From Flavobacteriales bacterium (GTDB lineage Bacteria > Bacteroidota > Bacteroidia > Flavobacteriales_E > Vicingaceae): DNA of 64,000 nt. Positions 50,880 through 59,424 of this stretch are shown here, piece by piece. Positions within the stretch are counted from its first letter, which is position 1; every line of letters starts with the position of its first letter. Below the pieces are notes generated by a model, which worked only from the letters and a program-made list of their open reading frames with translations, was not told the origin of the DNA and searched no databases. The position numbers and the translations under genes are program-made. Where the stretch lies: positions 124,001-188,000 of the forward strand of contig JAPHUD010000023.1 of NCBI GenBank assembly GCA_026196775.1. The letters are read 5' to 3'.

Positions 50880-52427
50880 TTAGTTTTTAATTACCTTAAA
50901 AGTCTGTTTACTATTTTCTCCAATACTAAACAAATAAATACCATTAGATAAATTATCTAATTCAATTACAGTATGTTCTGCATCAATTTTCCCTGAAATT
51001 ACCGATTTACCCATATTATCAAAAATGGTGTAAACATCACCAATTAAATCTGTTTTTACTTTTAGCGTAATTTGGCTGCTTGTTGGGTTAGGATAAACAT
51101 TAAATTCATTAAATTCATTAAATTCATTAACTTCATTTACTCCAACAGTAGCAGATAATTTAACTACCCAATAATCCCAACCACCATTATTACCTGTTAC
51201 ATTACCATCAATTGACCAAGAATATCCAACAACTATATATCCACCATCTGTGGTTTGTTGGATAGAATATCCATAATCACTTCCAGAGCCTCCTAAAGAT
51301 TTTTCCCAAATAACAGCCCCACTAATTGATAGTTTAACTATCCAATAATCCCAACCACCAATGTTACTTGTTACATCACCCCCAACTGAGTTAGATCTTC
51401 CAATAACAATATATCCATTATCTGTGGTTTGTTGGATAGAATATCCATAATCTTTGTCATTTCCCCCTAACGATTTTTGCCAGGTGATAGTTCCAATGCT
51501 ATCTAGTTTAACCACCCAATAATCACCACCTCCATGATTACCTGTTATATCTCCATTAATTGAGTTCGTTATTCCAGCAACTATATATCCACCATCTGTG
51601 GTTTGTTGAATGGAATAAGCACCATCGCCCTCAGAACCTCCCAACGATTTTTGCCAAGTAATATTTCCAATACTATCTAATTTAACCAACCAATAATCAG
51701 AACTGCCAAGATTATTTGTAATATCACCATCAGTTGAGTTAGAGCTTCCAGCAACTATATATCCACCATCTATAGTTTGTTGGATAGAATGTGCTTGATC
51801 ATTCCCAGAACCTCCTAACGATTTTTGCCAAGTGATAGTACCTGTACTTGATAGTTTGACTACCCAGTAATCCCAACCTCCAAAATTACCTATTACATCT
51901 CCATCAGTTGAACTAGAATATCCACTCACAATATATCCGCCACCTGTTATTTCTTGGATGAAATAGGCAATATCACTTCCAGAACCTCCTAAAGATTTTT
52001 CCCAAACTTTATTTCCAGTACTGTCTAATTTAATCACCCAATAATCATAATCACCATGATTACCAGTTACATCGCCATCAGTGGAGTTAGATAATCCAGC
52101 AACTATATAACCACCATCTGTGGTTTGCTGGATAGAATGTGCTTGATCATTCCCAGAACCTCCCAACGATTTTTGCCAAGTGATAGCTCCTGTACTCGAT
52201 AGTTTAACTAGCCAGTAATCTTTATTACCATGATTACCTGTTACGTCTCCATCAGTTGAGTTAGAAGTTCCTGCAACTACATAGCCTCCATCAATTGTTT
52301 GTTGGATAGAATAACCTTCTTCCAATCCAGAACCCCCTAAAGATTTTTGCCACTCAATGGAGGGTGCTTGTGCGGTAAGGTATAATGTGGTTAAAAATAG
52401 GGATAAAGTAAGTAGTATGGTTTTCAT
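50880..52427 (-). CDS. type IX-secreted repeat protein with type A sorting domain
   Basis: 515 residues: signal peptide (to LTAQ, about residue 20), seven near-identical repeats of about 58 residues (each with WQKSLGGSG, SIQQTTDGGYIVAG, STDGDVTGNHG and DYWVVKL), and a C-terminal type A sorting domain beginning VYPNPTSSQITL and ending FKVIKN. The repeat resembles propeller-like blades found in secreted Bacteroidota proteins. A short Asn-Glu-Phe linker precedes the sorting domain and is encoded by a tandem repeat. Secreted through the type IX system to the surface or medium; target unknown. Confidence 0.92.
   Translation of the reverse strand: MKTILLTLSLFLTTLYLTAQAPSIEWQKSLGGSGLEEGYSIQQTIDGGYVVAGTSNSTDGDVTGNHGNKDYWLVKLSSTGAITWQKSLGGSGNDQAHSIQQTTDGGYIVAGLSNSTDGDVTGNHGDYDYWVIKLDSTGNKVWEKSLGGSGSDIAYFIQEITGGGYIVSGYSSSTDGDVIGNFGGWDYWVVKLSSTGTITWQKSLGGSGNDQAHSIQQTIDGGYIVAGSSNSTDGDITNNLGSSDYWLVKLDSIGNITWQKSLGGSEGDGAYSIQQTTDGGYIVAGITNSINGDITGNHGGGDYWVVKLDSIGTITWQKSLGGNDKDYGYSIQQTTDNGYIVIGRSNSVGGDVTSNIGGWDYWIVKLSISGAVIWEKSLGGSGSDYGYSIQQTTDGGYIVVGYSWSIDGNVTGNNGGWDYWVVKLSATVGVNEVNEFNEFNEFNVYPNPTSSQITLKVKTDLIGDVYTIFDNMGKSVISGKIDAEHTVIELDNLSNGIYLFSIGENSKQTFKVIKN
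51101..51136. repeat. 9-bp tandem repeat in the linker of the type A secreted protein
   Basis: Three perfect TAAATTCAT units plus one TAACTTCAT variant. As 9 bp is a multiple of three, changes in copy number lengthen or shorten the Asn-Glu-Phe linker without a frameshift. Confidence 0.8.
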
Positions 52428-52471
52428 AATTAGACTTATTGGTAAAGTGTAAATTTAATGATAATGAGGTT

Positions 52472-53557
52472 TTACAACCATTTTTTTCTTTTGAAATAAA
52501 ACAGCATTACAATAAAAATGAGCAACATTAATCCCCAAATAACAAAGTAGCTATATTCCCAGCTAAGTTCGGGCATGTTTTCAAAGTTCATTCCGTACAC
52601 TCCTGCAATAAATGTTAGTGGAATAAAAATGGTGGAAATAATGGTAAGCAACTGCATTACATTATTGGTTTTGTTATTTACACCAAATTGGTAGGACTCC
52701 ATAACAGAACTAATGTTGTCTCGTTGTAAGTCCACCGCATCATTCAAATGTACAATATGTTCGTGAACGTCTTTTAAAAAACGTTTGGTTTGCTTTTTTA
52801 AGAAACTTTCACTGTCTTTTTCTAAAAGAGAAATAGCTTCTTTAGTGGGTATAATGATTCGCTTGAGTTTGTTTACTTCTTTTTTAAGCAATTGAATATC
52901 TTCCAATAATTTACTATCAAATTCATGCAACACTTTATTTTCCATTTCCTGAATTTCTTCACTTAAAAAGTCGGAGACGTAAAAATAATAATCTACAGTA
53001 GTGTCTATAAGTCGGTAAAAAAGATATTCCACACCTAAATCTCTTAGTTTGCCTACTTTGTTTTTTAAACGTTCTCTTATGTTATTGTAAATATCTCCGT
53101 TTCTTTCCTGAAATGTAAGTAACCAAGTGTCTCCAAGTACAAAGCTTACTTGCTCGTAATCAATATCTTTTTGGTTGGAGTGGATGCCTATCATTTTTAA
53201 GGTAAAAAATAAATGGTCTTCAAAAAAGTCAACTTTTGGTCGGTGGCTGGTATTAAGCACATCTTCCAACAACATGGCATCTAAGTTGAAACAAGTCCCA
53301 ACTTTTTCAATTAAAGCTGTTTCATGTAGCCCCGAAATATTTACCCAAGTGTTAGAAGTATTGTTTTTAAACTTGGCTAAATCATCCAATTGGGTAACTT
53401 CTTGTTCTTCAAAAGTATCGCTAGTATAATCATAAACCGTAACAATAACTTTTTCGGTAGTTTTTTTACCAGTATAAATAAGCGTACCTGGTGGTTGTCC
53501 AGCTTTTTTTGCAGTAGATGAAGTGGTGCTTTTAACGGTTTTTTGAATTTTAGCCAT
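52472..53557 (-). CDS. corA: CorA-family magnesium/cobalt channel
   Basis: 361 residues with a long cytoplasmic N-terminal domain, a coiled helix (about 200-300), and two membrane helices at the C-terminus. The first helix ends in the selectivity motif YGMNFENMPE (GMN near residue 325), which is diagnostic, and the basic tail is KRKKWL. A basic, Ser/Thr-rich leader of about 20 residues precedes the fold. Probably imports Mg2+. Single gene. Confidence 0.95.
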   Translation of the reverse strand: MAKIQKTVKSTTSSTAKKAGQPPGTLIYTGKKTTEKVIVTVYDYTSDTFEEQEVTQLDDLAKFKNNTSNTWVNISGLHETALIEKVGTCFNLDAMLLEDVLNTSHRPKVDFFEDHLFFTLKMIGIHSNQKDIDYEQVSFVLGDTWLLTFQERNGDIYNNIRERLKNKVGKLRDLGVEYLFYRLIDTTVDYYFYVSDFLSEEIQEMENKVLHEFDSKLLEDIQLLKKEVNKLKRIIIPTKEAISLLEKDSESFLKKQTKRFLKDVHEHIVHLNDAVDLQRDNISSVMESYQFGVNNKTNNVMQLLTIISTIFIPLTFIAGVYGMNFENMPELSWEYSYFVIWGLMLLIFIVMLFYFKRKKWL

Positions 53558-53643
53558 ATGTAGTTACTGTGAAAATTAGTTGTAACAAAAATATAAAAAT
53601 AAAATCAGTTACTAAGAAATGGCTAATTATAAGACAGAAAAAG

Positions 53644-53728
53644 CAGAGAGGAAGGGATTCGAACCCCCGATACGTTACCGTATACACGCTTTCCAAGCGT
53701 GCGCCTTAAGCCACTCGGCCACCTCTCT
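53644..53728 (-). tRNA. tRNA-Ser (anticodon GGA)
   Basis: The minus strand folds as a long-variable-arm tRNA. The acceptor stem AGAGAGG pairs with CCTCTCT, the D arm contains GGCCGAGTGGCTTAAGGC, the anticodon arm is ACGCTTGGAAAGCGT with anticodon GGA, the variable arm is TATACGGTAACGTAT, and the T arm contains GGGGGTTCGAATCCC. The 3' CCA is not encoded. The long variable arm and the anticodon both fit serine. Confidence 0.97.
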
Positions 53729-53742
53729 GTTTTGTAGAGGTG

Positions 53743-53750
53743 CAAAAATA
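53743..53750 (-). promoter_or_regulatory. -7 box for tRNA-Ser
   Basis: Exact TATTTTTG on the minus strand; start near 53737, about 9 nt upstream of the mature 5' end. Confidence 0.65.
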
Positions 53751-53821
53751 TCTTTTTTTTATAGAACATTATCGAGTGAAGTTAAATAATCTTAAAAAAA
53801 TGGAGGCATAAAAAAAAAACT

Positions 53822-53829
53822 TATCTTTG
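53822..53829 (+). promoter_or_regulatory. -7 box for the copper chaperone genes
   Basis: Exact TATCTTTG; start near 53835, 14 nt before the ATG at 53849. Confidence 0.6.
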
Positions 53830-53848
53830 AGGTGTTAAATTATTTAAG

Positions 53849-54052
53849 ATGAATGTAGCATTAAAAATAAAAGGATTGAGTTGCGGACATTGTGTGAAAG
53901 CAGTAGAAAATATTCTTGGTGATTTAGAAGGAGTGAAACAATATACGGTTAGTTTGCCTGATGAAGCTACAGTTGAATTTGATGAAAATATCATCAATAT
54001 TGAAAAAATAAAACAAACTATTAACGATTCTGAAATATATAAAGCCCTTTAG
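53849..54052 (+). CDS. heavy-metal-associated (HMA) copper-chaperone-like protein
   Basis: 67 residues forming one HMA domain of the ferredoxin-like fold. The metal motif is GLSCGHCVKAVENIL near residue 10 with C12-x-x-C15 (Met of the usual MxCxxC is replaced by Leu). Such proteins carry Cu+ to ATPases or other acceptors. Two bases separate its stop from the following lipoprotein, which carries a second HMA domain, so the pair is an operon for metal handling. Confidence 0.9.
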   Translation: MNVALKIKGLSCGHCVKAVENILGDLEGVKQYTVSLPDEATVEFDENIINIEKIKQTINDSEIYKAL

Positions 54053-54054
54053 TT

Positions 54055-54531
54055 ATGAATATTAACAATTATTTTTTAGTCCTTATAACAGCTTCACTAG
54101 GTTTTTTTGCGGCTTGTAATAATGCAGCAGAAAACAATGAAGAGATTACTACCGAAAAATCGGTTATTGATGAATCTAAAGTATTAGCTGTTGATTATAA
54201 AATTGACGGTATGACTTGCAAAATGGGTTGTGCTAAAACCATAGAAAAAACTGTAGCTGGTTTAAATGGTGTTGTATCAAGTACTGTTGATTTTGATACA
54301 GAAAAAGGTCATTTTGAATTTGATGCTTCTATTATTTCTGAAAAAGAAATTATAAGTGCCATTGAAAAAGTTGCTGATCAATATAAAGTAGAGGAGTGGA
54401 AAGAAGAAAAAGATACTTCAAAAGAAAATATTCCTTCAGAAACTAAAAATGAAGACAAATCTGTTACAAATGTTAAAATGCCAACATTTGAAATTCCTAA
54501 TATTTTTGAATTGTTAATTAATCAACTTTAA
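54055..54531 (+). CDS. HMA-domain lipoprotein
   Basis: 158 residues: signal with a lipobox-like FFAAC (C21), an acidic linker, an HMA domain (about 48-115) with IDGMTCKMGCAKTIEKTV near residue 50, and a charged Glu/Lys-rich tail. The metal motif reads CKMGC, one residue longer than CxxC; this form is common in Bacteroidota HMA proteins. It would sit in the periplasm on a membrane and probably binds copper or another soft metal. Overlaps functionally with the cytoplasmic HMA protein just upstream. Confidence 0.82.
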   Translation: MNINNYFLVLITASLGFFAACNNAAENNEEITTEKSVIDESKVLAVDYKIDGMTCKMGCAKTIEKTVAGLNGVVSSTVDFDTEKGHFEFDASIISEKEIISAIEKVADQYKVEEWKEEKDTSKENIPSETKNEDKSVTNVKMPTFEIPNIFELLINQL

Positions 54532-54642
54532 GGATAGAATTTTCGAGGGTGAGGTTCTTAATATCTTTCACCTTTATGTTAGGTCTCAGCATTAAAAAAT
54601 ATCAAAAAACAATATTTTCAGTAAATCAACGTATTAGTTTTC

Positions 54643-54650
54643 TATTTTTG
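54643..54650 (+). promoter_or_regulatory. -7 box for the 54656 lipoprotein gene
   Basis: Exact TATTTTTG with its last base only 6 bp before the ATG, so the transcript would start at or next to the start codon (leaderless). Confidence 0.55.
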
Positions 54651-54655
54651 CACTC

Positions 54656-56131
54656 ATGCGTTTAGAAAACTATAAATATTTTTTTGCATTAGCACTTTTC
54701 TCAGTGTTAATATCTACCATGTTTTATTCTTGTAGAAAAGACGATTTTACTACCGATACTGGTGCTAAATTAAGTTTTTCAACAGATACACTTTTATTCG
54801 ATACGGTTTTTACAACCATGAGTTCTACTACTAAAAGAATAAAGGTTTACAACAGAAATTCCGACAATTTAATCATATCAGACATTCGTCTACAAAATGG
54901 AGCAAACTCTCAATTTAGAATTAATGTAGATGGTCTTTCAGGAAATCAGCATAGTAATGTAGAAGTTAGAGCAGGAGATAGTATTTACATTTTTTTGGAA
55001 GTAACCATAGATCCTAATAGTGTGCTTTCTCCCTTTGTTATTGAAGAACAGTTACTTTTTACCACCAATGGTAACAACCAAAAGGTGCATTTAATGGCAT
55101 GGGGACAAAATGCACATTATTTTACACCAAAAAAATATGTAAATGGCTTACCTCCATATTCTTGTTTAGATGGAGATTGTTCAGGAAGCCTGCCTCCTGC
55201 AAATGTTAATTGGGTAAATGATAAGCCTTATGTTATTGTCGGTTATTTAGTTATAGATTCGTTAGATAAATTGGTTATAGATGCAGGAGTTAAAGTACAT
55301 TTGCATAATAATTCTGGCTTGTGGGTTTATAAAGATGGAAACTTGGTGGTTAATGGTACACCATCAGATCCAGTTATTTTTCAAGGAACAAGGTTAGAAT
55401 ATACTTATCAAGATATTTCTGGACAATGGGATAGAATTTGGATTAATGAAGGTAGTGCTGACAATGTTATCAATCATGCCATCATTAAAAATGCTTTTAT
55501 AGGTATACAAGCAGAACCTTTACCTTTTAATCCAACAGCACCTACAAGTTCAAATAAATTAAGGTTAAATGGTTGTGAAATAACCAATTCTGCAGCAGTA
55601 AATTTGTTAGCAACCAATTATCAAATTACTGATACCAACTCTTTAATCACACAAGCAGGACAATCGAGTATATTTTTAAGAGGTGGAGGAAATTACAAAT
55701 TTTACCATACGACTATAGCTAATTTTTGGAACCAAGGAACAAGAGATGGTTCAGCTGTTTTTCTTCAAAATTATTATCAAGATGTAAATGGCAATGTTCA
55801 AGTAAGAGATATAGATTCAGCAATTTTTGTAAACACTATTATTGAAGGAAATAATGAAGTTGAATTTGATACAGATGTTTTAGCTCCTGGAGTTATTAAT
55901 TTTAAAATTGACCACTCAATTGTTCGTTCTACAAAAAGTTTATCGGGAGTAAATTATGTAGGAATAATTCAAAACCCTACTGTAGCTGTTTTTAATAATT
56001 ACTTATTAAATGATTATCGTTTATGGGTTTCATCACCAGCTGTAAATGTTGGAAAAAATGCAGGAGTAACTATTGATATTTTAGGTAATTCCCGTACATT
56101 ACCGTATGATTTAGGTGCTTACGAAAATTAA
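54656..56131 (+). CDS. exported lipoprotein with beta-helix-like region
   Basis: 491 residues with an N-terminal membrane segment and cysteine in FYSCRKDD (C26), so probably a lipoprotein. Residues about 40-165 resemble an immunoglobulin-like domain of the kind found with surface lipoproteins. Further on come hydrophobic rungs (VINHAIIKNAFIGIQAE near 273, INFKIDHSIVRSTK near 420), and the end DLGAYEN is typical of parallel beta-helix proteins with a choice-of-anchor ending. Function unknown. It lies 22 bp before the TPR/PD40 gene, but that has its own promoter. Confidence 0.75.
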   Translation: MRLENYKYFFALALFSVLISTMFYSCRKDDFTTDTGAKLSFSTDTLLFDTVFTTMSSTTKRIKVYNRNSDNLIISDIRLQNGANSQFRINVDGLSGNQHSNVEVRAGDSIYIFLEVTIDPNSVLSPFVIEEQLLFTTNGNNQKVHLMAWGQNAHYFTPKKYVNGLPPYSCLDGDCSGSLPPANVNWVNDKPYVIVGYLVIDSLDKLVIDAGVKVHLHNNSGLWVYKDGNLVVNGTPSDPVIFQGTRLEYTYQDISGQWDRIWINEGSADNVINHAIIKNAFIGIQAEPLPFNPTAPTSSNKLRLNGCEITNSAAVNLLATNYQITDTNSLITQAGQSSIFLRGGGNYKFYHTTIANFWNQGTRDGSAVFLQNYYQDVNGNVQVRDIDSAIFVNTIIEGNNEVEFDTDVLAPGVINFKIDHSIVRSTKSLSGVNYVGIIQNPTVAVFNNYLLNDYRLWVSSPAVNVGKNAGVTIDILGNSRTLPYDLGAYEN

Positions 56132-56162
56132 TTGCACCTTAGCTAAATAAGCATTAAATTTG
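56132..56162 (+). promoter_or_regulatory. promoter of the TPR/PD40 gene (TTG-N20-TAAATTTG)
   Basis: TTG at 56132-56134, a 20-bp spacer and exact TAAATTTG at 56155-56162. Start near 56168, so the ATG at 56184 is the likely start codon and the upstream ATG at 56160 lies inside the -7 box. Confidence 0.75.
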
Positions 56163-56183
56163 CCCTTTTTAAATTTATATTCA

Positions 56184-57737
56184 ATGAATTACAAATCATT
56201 TTTAGCATTAATAGTAGCTGTAATTATTTCTTTTTCAGCTCAATCTCAAGACAAAGCTGTTGTAAAAAAAGCGGCAAGTTTATTCGATAAATATAACTTT
56301 GTTGAAGCACTTGATGAGTATCTTGCACTTTTAGAAGAAACTCCTGACGATATGATGTTTAACTATAGAGTAGGAGTTTGTTATTTAAATACTAATATTG
56401 ATAAATCTAATGCGGTTAGTTATTTAGAAAAAGTTGTAAAAAGCGAAAAACCAAATCCAACTGCTTTTTATTTATTAGGAAGAGCTTACCATTATGCTTA
56501 TCGTTTTAGTGATGCTATTAACATGTTTGAGCAATTTAGAGAAATAAATAAAGGGGATGTAATTTCTGTAGAAGATGTTGCTAAGCAAATTGAATATTGT
56601 TATAATGCGACAGAATTAATGAAATTTCAATTAGATGTTTCTTTTAATAATTTAGGAAATCAAATTAACTCCCCCGGACCAGATTATTATCCATTTGTAC
56701 CTCAAGATGAATCTTTTATTGTTTACAATTCTAAAAGAGATGACGGAAGTTTAAAAATGGAAAATGGCAATTATTTTTCTGAAATATATATTTCTAAAGC
56801 TAAAACTGGTGAATTTCAAAAGGCAAGAAAACTAGATCAAAATATTAATATGCTTAATGGAAATGAAGAGGTTGTTGGTTTATCGGCTGACGGTAAGTAT
56901 ATTCTTTTTTATTTCGAAAATGATAACCACTATGGTGATTTATTTATTGCAGAATTAGCTGATGAAAAGGTAATCAATTTAGAAAAACTACCTTCTGAGA
57001 TTAATTCTTCGGACCATGAAATAGCTGCTTCTATTTCTGCTGATGGAAATGAACTGTATTTTGCTAGCAATAGAGATGGTGGCTATGGAGGGGTTGATAT
57101 TTATGTTACTAAAAAACTGCCAAACGGAAAATGGGGGCTACCACAAAATTTAGGACCTACCATTAACACCAAGTTTGATGAAGATTTTCCAAATATTTCT
57201 AATGATGGTAAAACATTATACTTTAGCTCTAAAGGCCATACAAGTATGGGAGGGTACGATATTTTTAAAGCCTCTTGGGATAATGTAAAAAGAATTTGGA
57301 CTACAGTTAAAAATATTGGCTACCCAATTAATACTCCTGAAGATAATATGAATTACAGAGAATCTAAATCTGGCCGAACAGGTTATATCTCAACATTAAG
57401 AGCTGGTGGAGTGGGTGATTTAGATATTTATAGCGTTACATTTAATGAAGTTGATCCTGAATATACTGTTATTAAAGGCTATATAACCACTTCGGATTCT
57501 TCTCATATTTTTACTGATGCAGCTATTTCGGTGTTAGATTTACAAATTGACGAAGAGTATGGTTCGTATTTACCAAATCCGAATACAGGGAGGTTTATTA
57601 TTATTTTACCTCCTGGTAAGTTTAATTTATTAGTTGAAGTTCCTGGTTACAAATTGTATATGGAAGATATTGAAGTTTATGGTAAAGATGCCTATAGAAG
57701 CAGTATTTCTAAAGATATAGTGTTACAAAAAAAATAG
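56184..57737 (+). CDS. TPR and PD40 (WD40-like) repeat periplasmic protein
   Basis: 517 residues from ATG 56184: signal peptide (to about AQSQ, residue 22), TPR-like helices (about 25-150), then PD40 propeller repeats with SADGKYILFYF, SADGNELYFASNRDGGYGG near 285 and SNDGKTLYFSSKGHTSMGGYDIF near 341-363, and a C-terminal beta-sandwich (about 425-510). Many relatives in Bacteroidota end in an OmpA peptidoglycan-binding domain; this one does not. It may be a type IX secretion or cell-envelope component; the exact role is unknown. Confidence 0.85.
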   Translation: MNYKSFLALIVAVIISFSAQSQDKAVVKKAASLFDKYNFVEALDEYLALLEETPDDMMFNYRVGVCYLNTNIDKSNAVSYLEKVVKSEKPNPTAFYLLGRAYHYAYRFSDAINMFEQFREINKGDVISVEDVAKQIEYCYNATELMKFQLDVSFNNLGNQINSPGPDYYPFVPQDESFIVYNSKRDDGSLKMENGNYFSEIYISKAKTGEFQKARKLDQNINMLNGNEEVVGLSADGKYILFYFENDNHYGDLFIAELADEKVINLEKLPSEINSSDHEIAASISADGNELYFASNRDGGYGGVDIYVTKKLPNGKWGLPQNLGPTINTKFDEDFPNISNDGKTLYFSSKGHTSMGGYDIFKASWDNVKRIWTTVKNIGYPINTPEDNMNYRESKSGRTGYISTLRAGGVGDLDIYSVTFNEVDPEYTVIKGYITTSDSSHIFTDAAISVLDLQIDEEYGSYLPNPNTGRFIIILPPGKFNLLVEVPGYKLYMEDIEVYGKDAYRSSISKDIVLQKK

Positions 57738-57744
57738 AATAATT

Positions 57745-59304
57745 TTACTTTTTAGCACTTAATATTACCACAGGAATTAACATCTCATCCAAAGAAATTC
57801 CTCCATGCTGAAAAGTATCCTTGTAATAATTTACATAATGATTGTAATTATTGGGGTAGGCAAAAAAGTAATCATCTTTAGCAAATACAAACGACTGACT
57901 AACATTTACTTTTGGTAAATGAATTTCTTCTGGATTTTTAACTGCGAATACCTCTTTTTCCTGATATTGTAAACTTTTTCCTTGTTTGTACCTTAAATTG
58001 GTATTGGTATCCTTGTCTCCAACTATTTTAGATGCTTCTTTCACTCTTATAGAACCATGGTCGGTAGTTATAACTAACCTTCCACCACGAGCAGCAATTT
58101 CTTTTAAAATATCTAATAAAGTAGAATGTTCAAACCAAGATTTAACTACAGAACGATAAGCAGCTTCATCTGTTGCTAATTCTTTTACAATTTCAGTATC
58201 TGTTCTGGCATGAGAAAGCATATCAACAAAATTGTAAACTATAATATTTAAATGACTATTAAACATAGAGGGAACTTCTCTTAAAACTTTATTACCATAG
58301 CTCACATTTAATACTTTATTATAAGTGATTTTAGAGTCAGAAAATCCATTTCTAGAAAGTTGATTTTCAACAAAATATCTTTCATTTAAATTTCTTCCAC
58401 CTTCTTCCTCATCATTTATCCACTTATCGGGAAAACGCTTTTCAATTTCTGAGGGCATCATTCCGGCAAATATGGCATTTCTAGAGTATTGAGTAGTGGT
58501 AGGTAAAATGCTGTAAAAAACATCTTCTTTATCTATCCAATAATCTTCGGATAGAATAGGTCGTAATACTTTCCACTGGTCGTAACGCAAATTATCTATC
58601 ACAATAAAGAATAAAGGTTCTTTGCTTTTTTTTAATTCAGGGAAAACATATTTCGCCATTAGGTTATGTGACATTATCGGGGCATCTTCTGGATTAGTGA
58701 GCCAATCGGTGTAGTTCTTCTCAACAAATTTTCCAAATTGTTTGTTGGCTTCATTTTTTTGCATCTCAAAAATCTCTTCCATACTACTGTCTTTAGATTT
58801 TTCGAGCTCCAATTCCCAATAAACTAGTTTTTGATACAATTCAGCCCATTCATCTTTATCAAGCCTGTCGTTTAGCTGCATTCCAATTTCTCTAAATTCT
58901 TTTTGATAGTTAGAAGTAGATTTTGCATTAACTAACTTGGTGGTATCTAAGTTCTTTTTTATAGAAAGTAAAATTTGATTTGGGTTTACAGGCTTTATTA
59001 AATAATCGGATATTTTAGAACCTATAGCTTCTTCCATAATGTATTCCTCCTCACTTTTGGTAATCATAATTACAGGAATACTCGGGAATTTAGCTTTTAT
59101 CAACTCTAAGGTTTCCAAACCTGATAAGCCTGGCATATTTTCATCCAAAAAAATGATGTCAACACGTTGCTTGTCAAGCAACTCAATTGCATCATCACCA
59201 CTTTGAGTTCCAACAACTTCATACCCTTTTTCTTCTAAAAATAAAATATGAGGTTTTAGTAAATCTATTTCATCATCTGCCCAAAGTATGGTTATATTGT
59301 TCAT
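57745..59304 (-). CDS. porX: PorX-type response regulator with PglZ domain
   Basis: 519 residues: receiver domain (1-120) with D10, D11, phosphoacceptor D54 (FLDENMPG), T82 and K104, a linker of helices (about 130-200), and a PglZ-type alkaline-phosphatase-like domain from about 215 (FFIVIDNLRYDQW, ITTDHGSIRVKE near 417, and FQHGGISLDEMLIPVV at the end). This is the architecture of PorX, the response regulator of type IX secretion gene control with kinase PorY. It fits the type A and B cargo here. It shares a divergent promoter region with the HD hydrolase gene. Confidence 0.95.
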   Translation of the reverse strand: MNNITILWADDEIDLLKPHILFLEEKGYEVVGTQSGDDAIELLDKQRVDIIFLDENMPGLSGLETLELIKAKFPSIPVIMITKSEEEYIMEEAIGSKISDYLIKPVNPNQILLSIKKNLDTTKLVNAKSTSNYQKEFREIGMQLNDRLDKDEWAELYQKLVYWELELEKSKDSSMEEIFEMQKNEANKQFGKFVEKNYTDWLTNPEDAPIMSHNLMAKYVFPELKKSKEPLFFIVIDNLRYDQWKVLRPILSEDYWIDKEDVFYSILPTTTQYSRNAIFAGMMPSEIEKRFPDKWINDEEEGGRNLNERYFVENQLSRNGFSDSKITYNKVLNVSYGNKVLREVPSMFNSHLNIIVYNFVDMLSHARTDTEIVKELATDEAAYRSVVKSWFEHSTLLDILKEIAARGGRLVITTDHGSIRVKEASKIVGDKDTNTNLRYKQGKSLQYQEKEVFAVKNPEEIHLPKVNVSQSFVFAKDDYFFAYPNNYNHYVNYYKDTFQHGGISLDEMLIPVVILSAKK

Positions 59305-59353
59305 GTTTTATTGTTTTAAAGTGGATTCTAAATTAATTCAATTGAGAATACTT

Positions 59354-59373
59354 CAAAAATAGTACTTTTGAAG
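59354..59373. promoter_or_regulatory. back-to-back -7 boxes of porX and the HD gene
   Basis: TATTTTTG on the minus strand (59361-59354, towards porX) and TACTTTTG on the plus strand (59363-59370, towards the HD gene), both exact, one base apart. Both lie in an 8-bp-arm inverted repeat CTTCAAAA / TTTTGAAG (59351-59373). The two promoters cannot easily be occupied at once. Confidence 0.7.
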
Positions 59374-59424
59374 CTTCAAATAATTTTTAGTTATTATATT
59401 TAACTAATATTAACGCTAAGTAGT

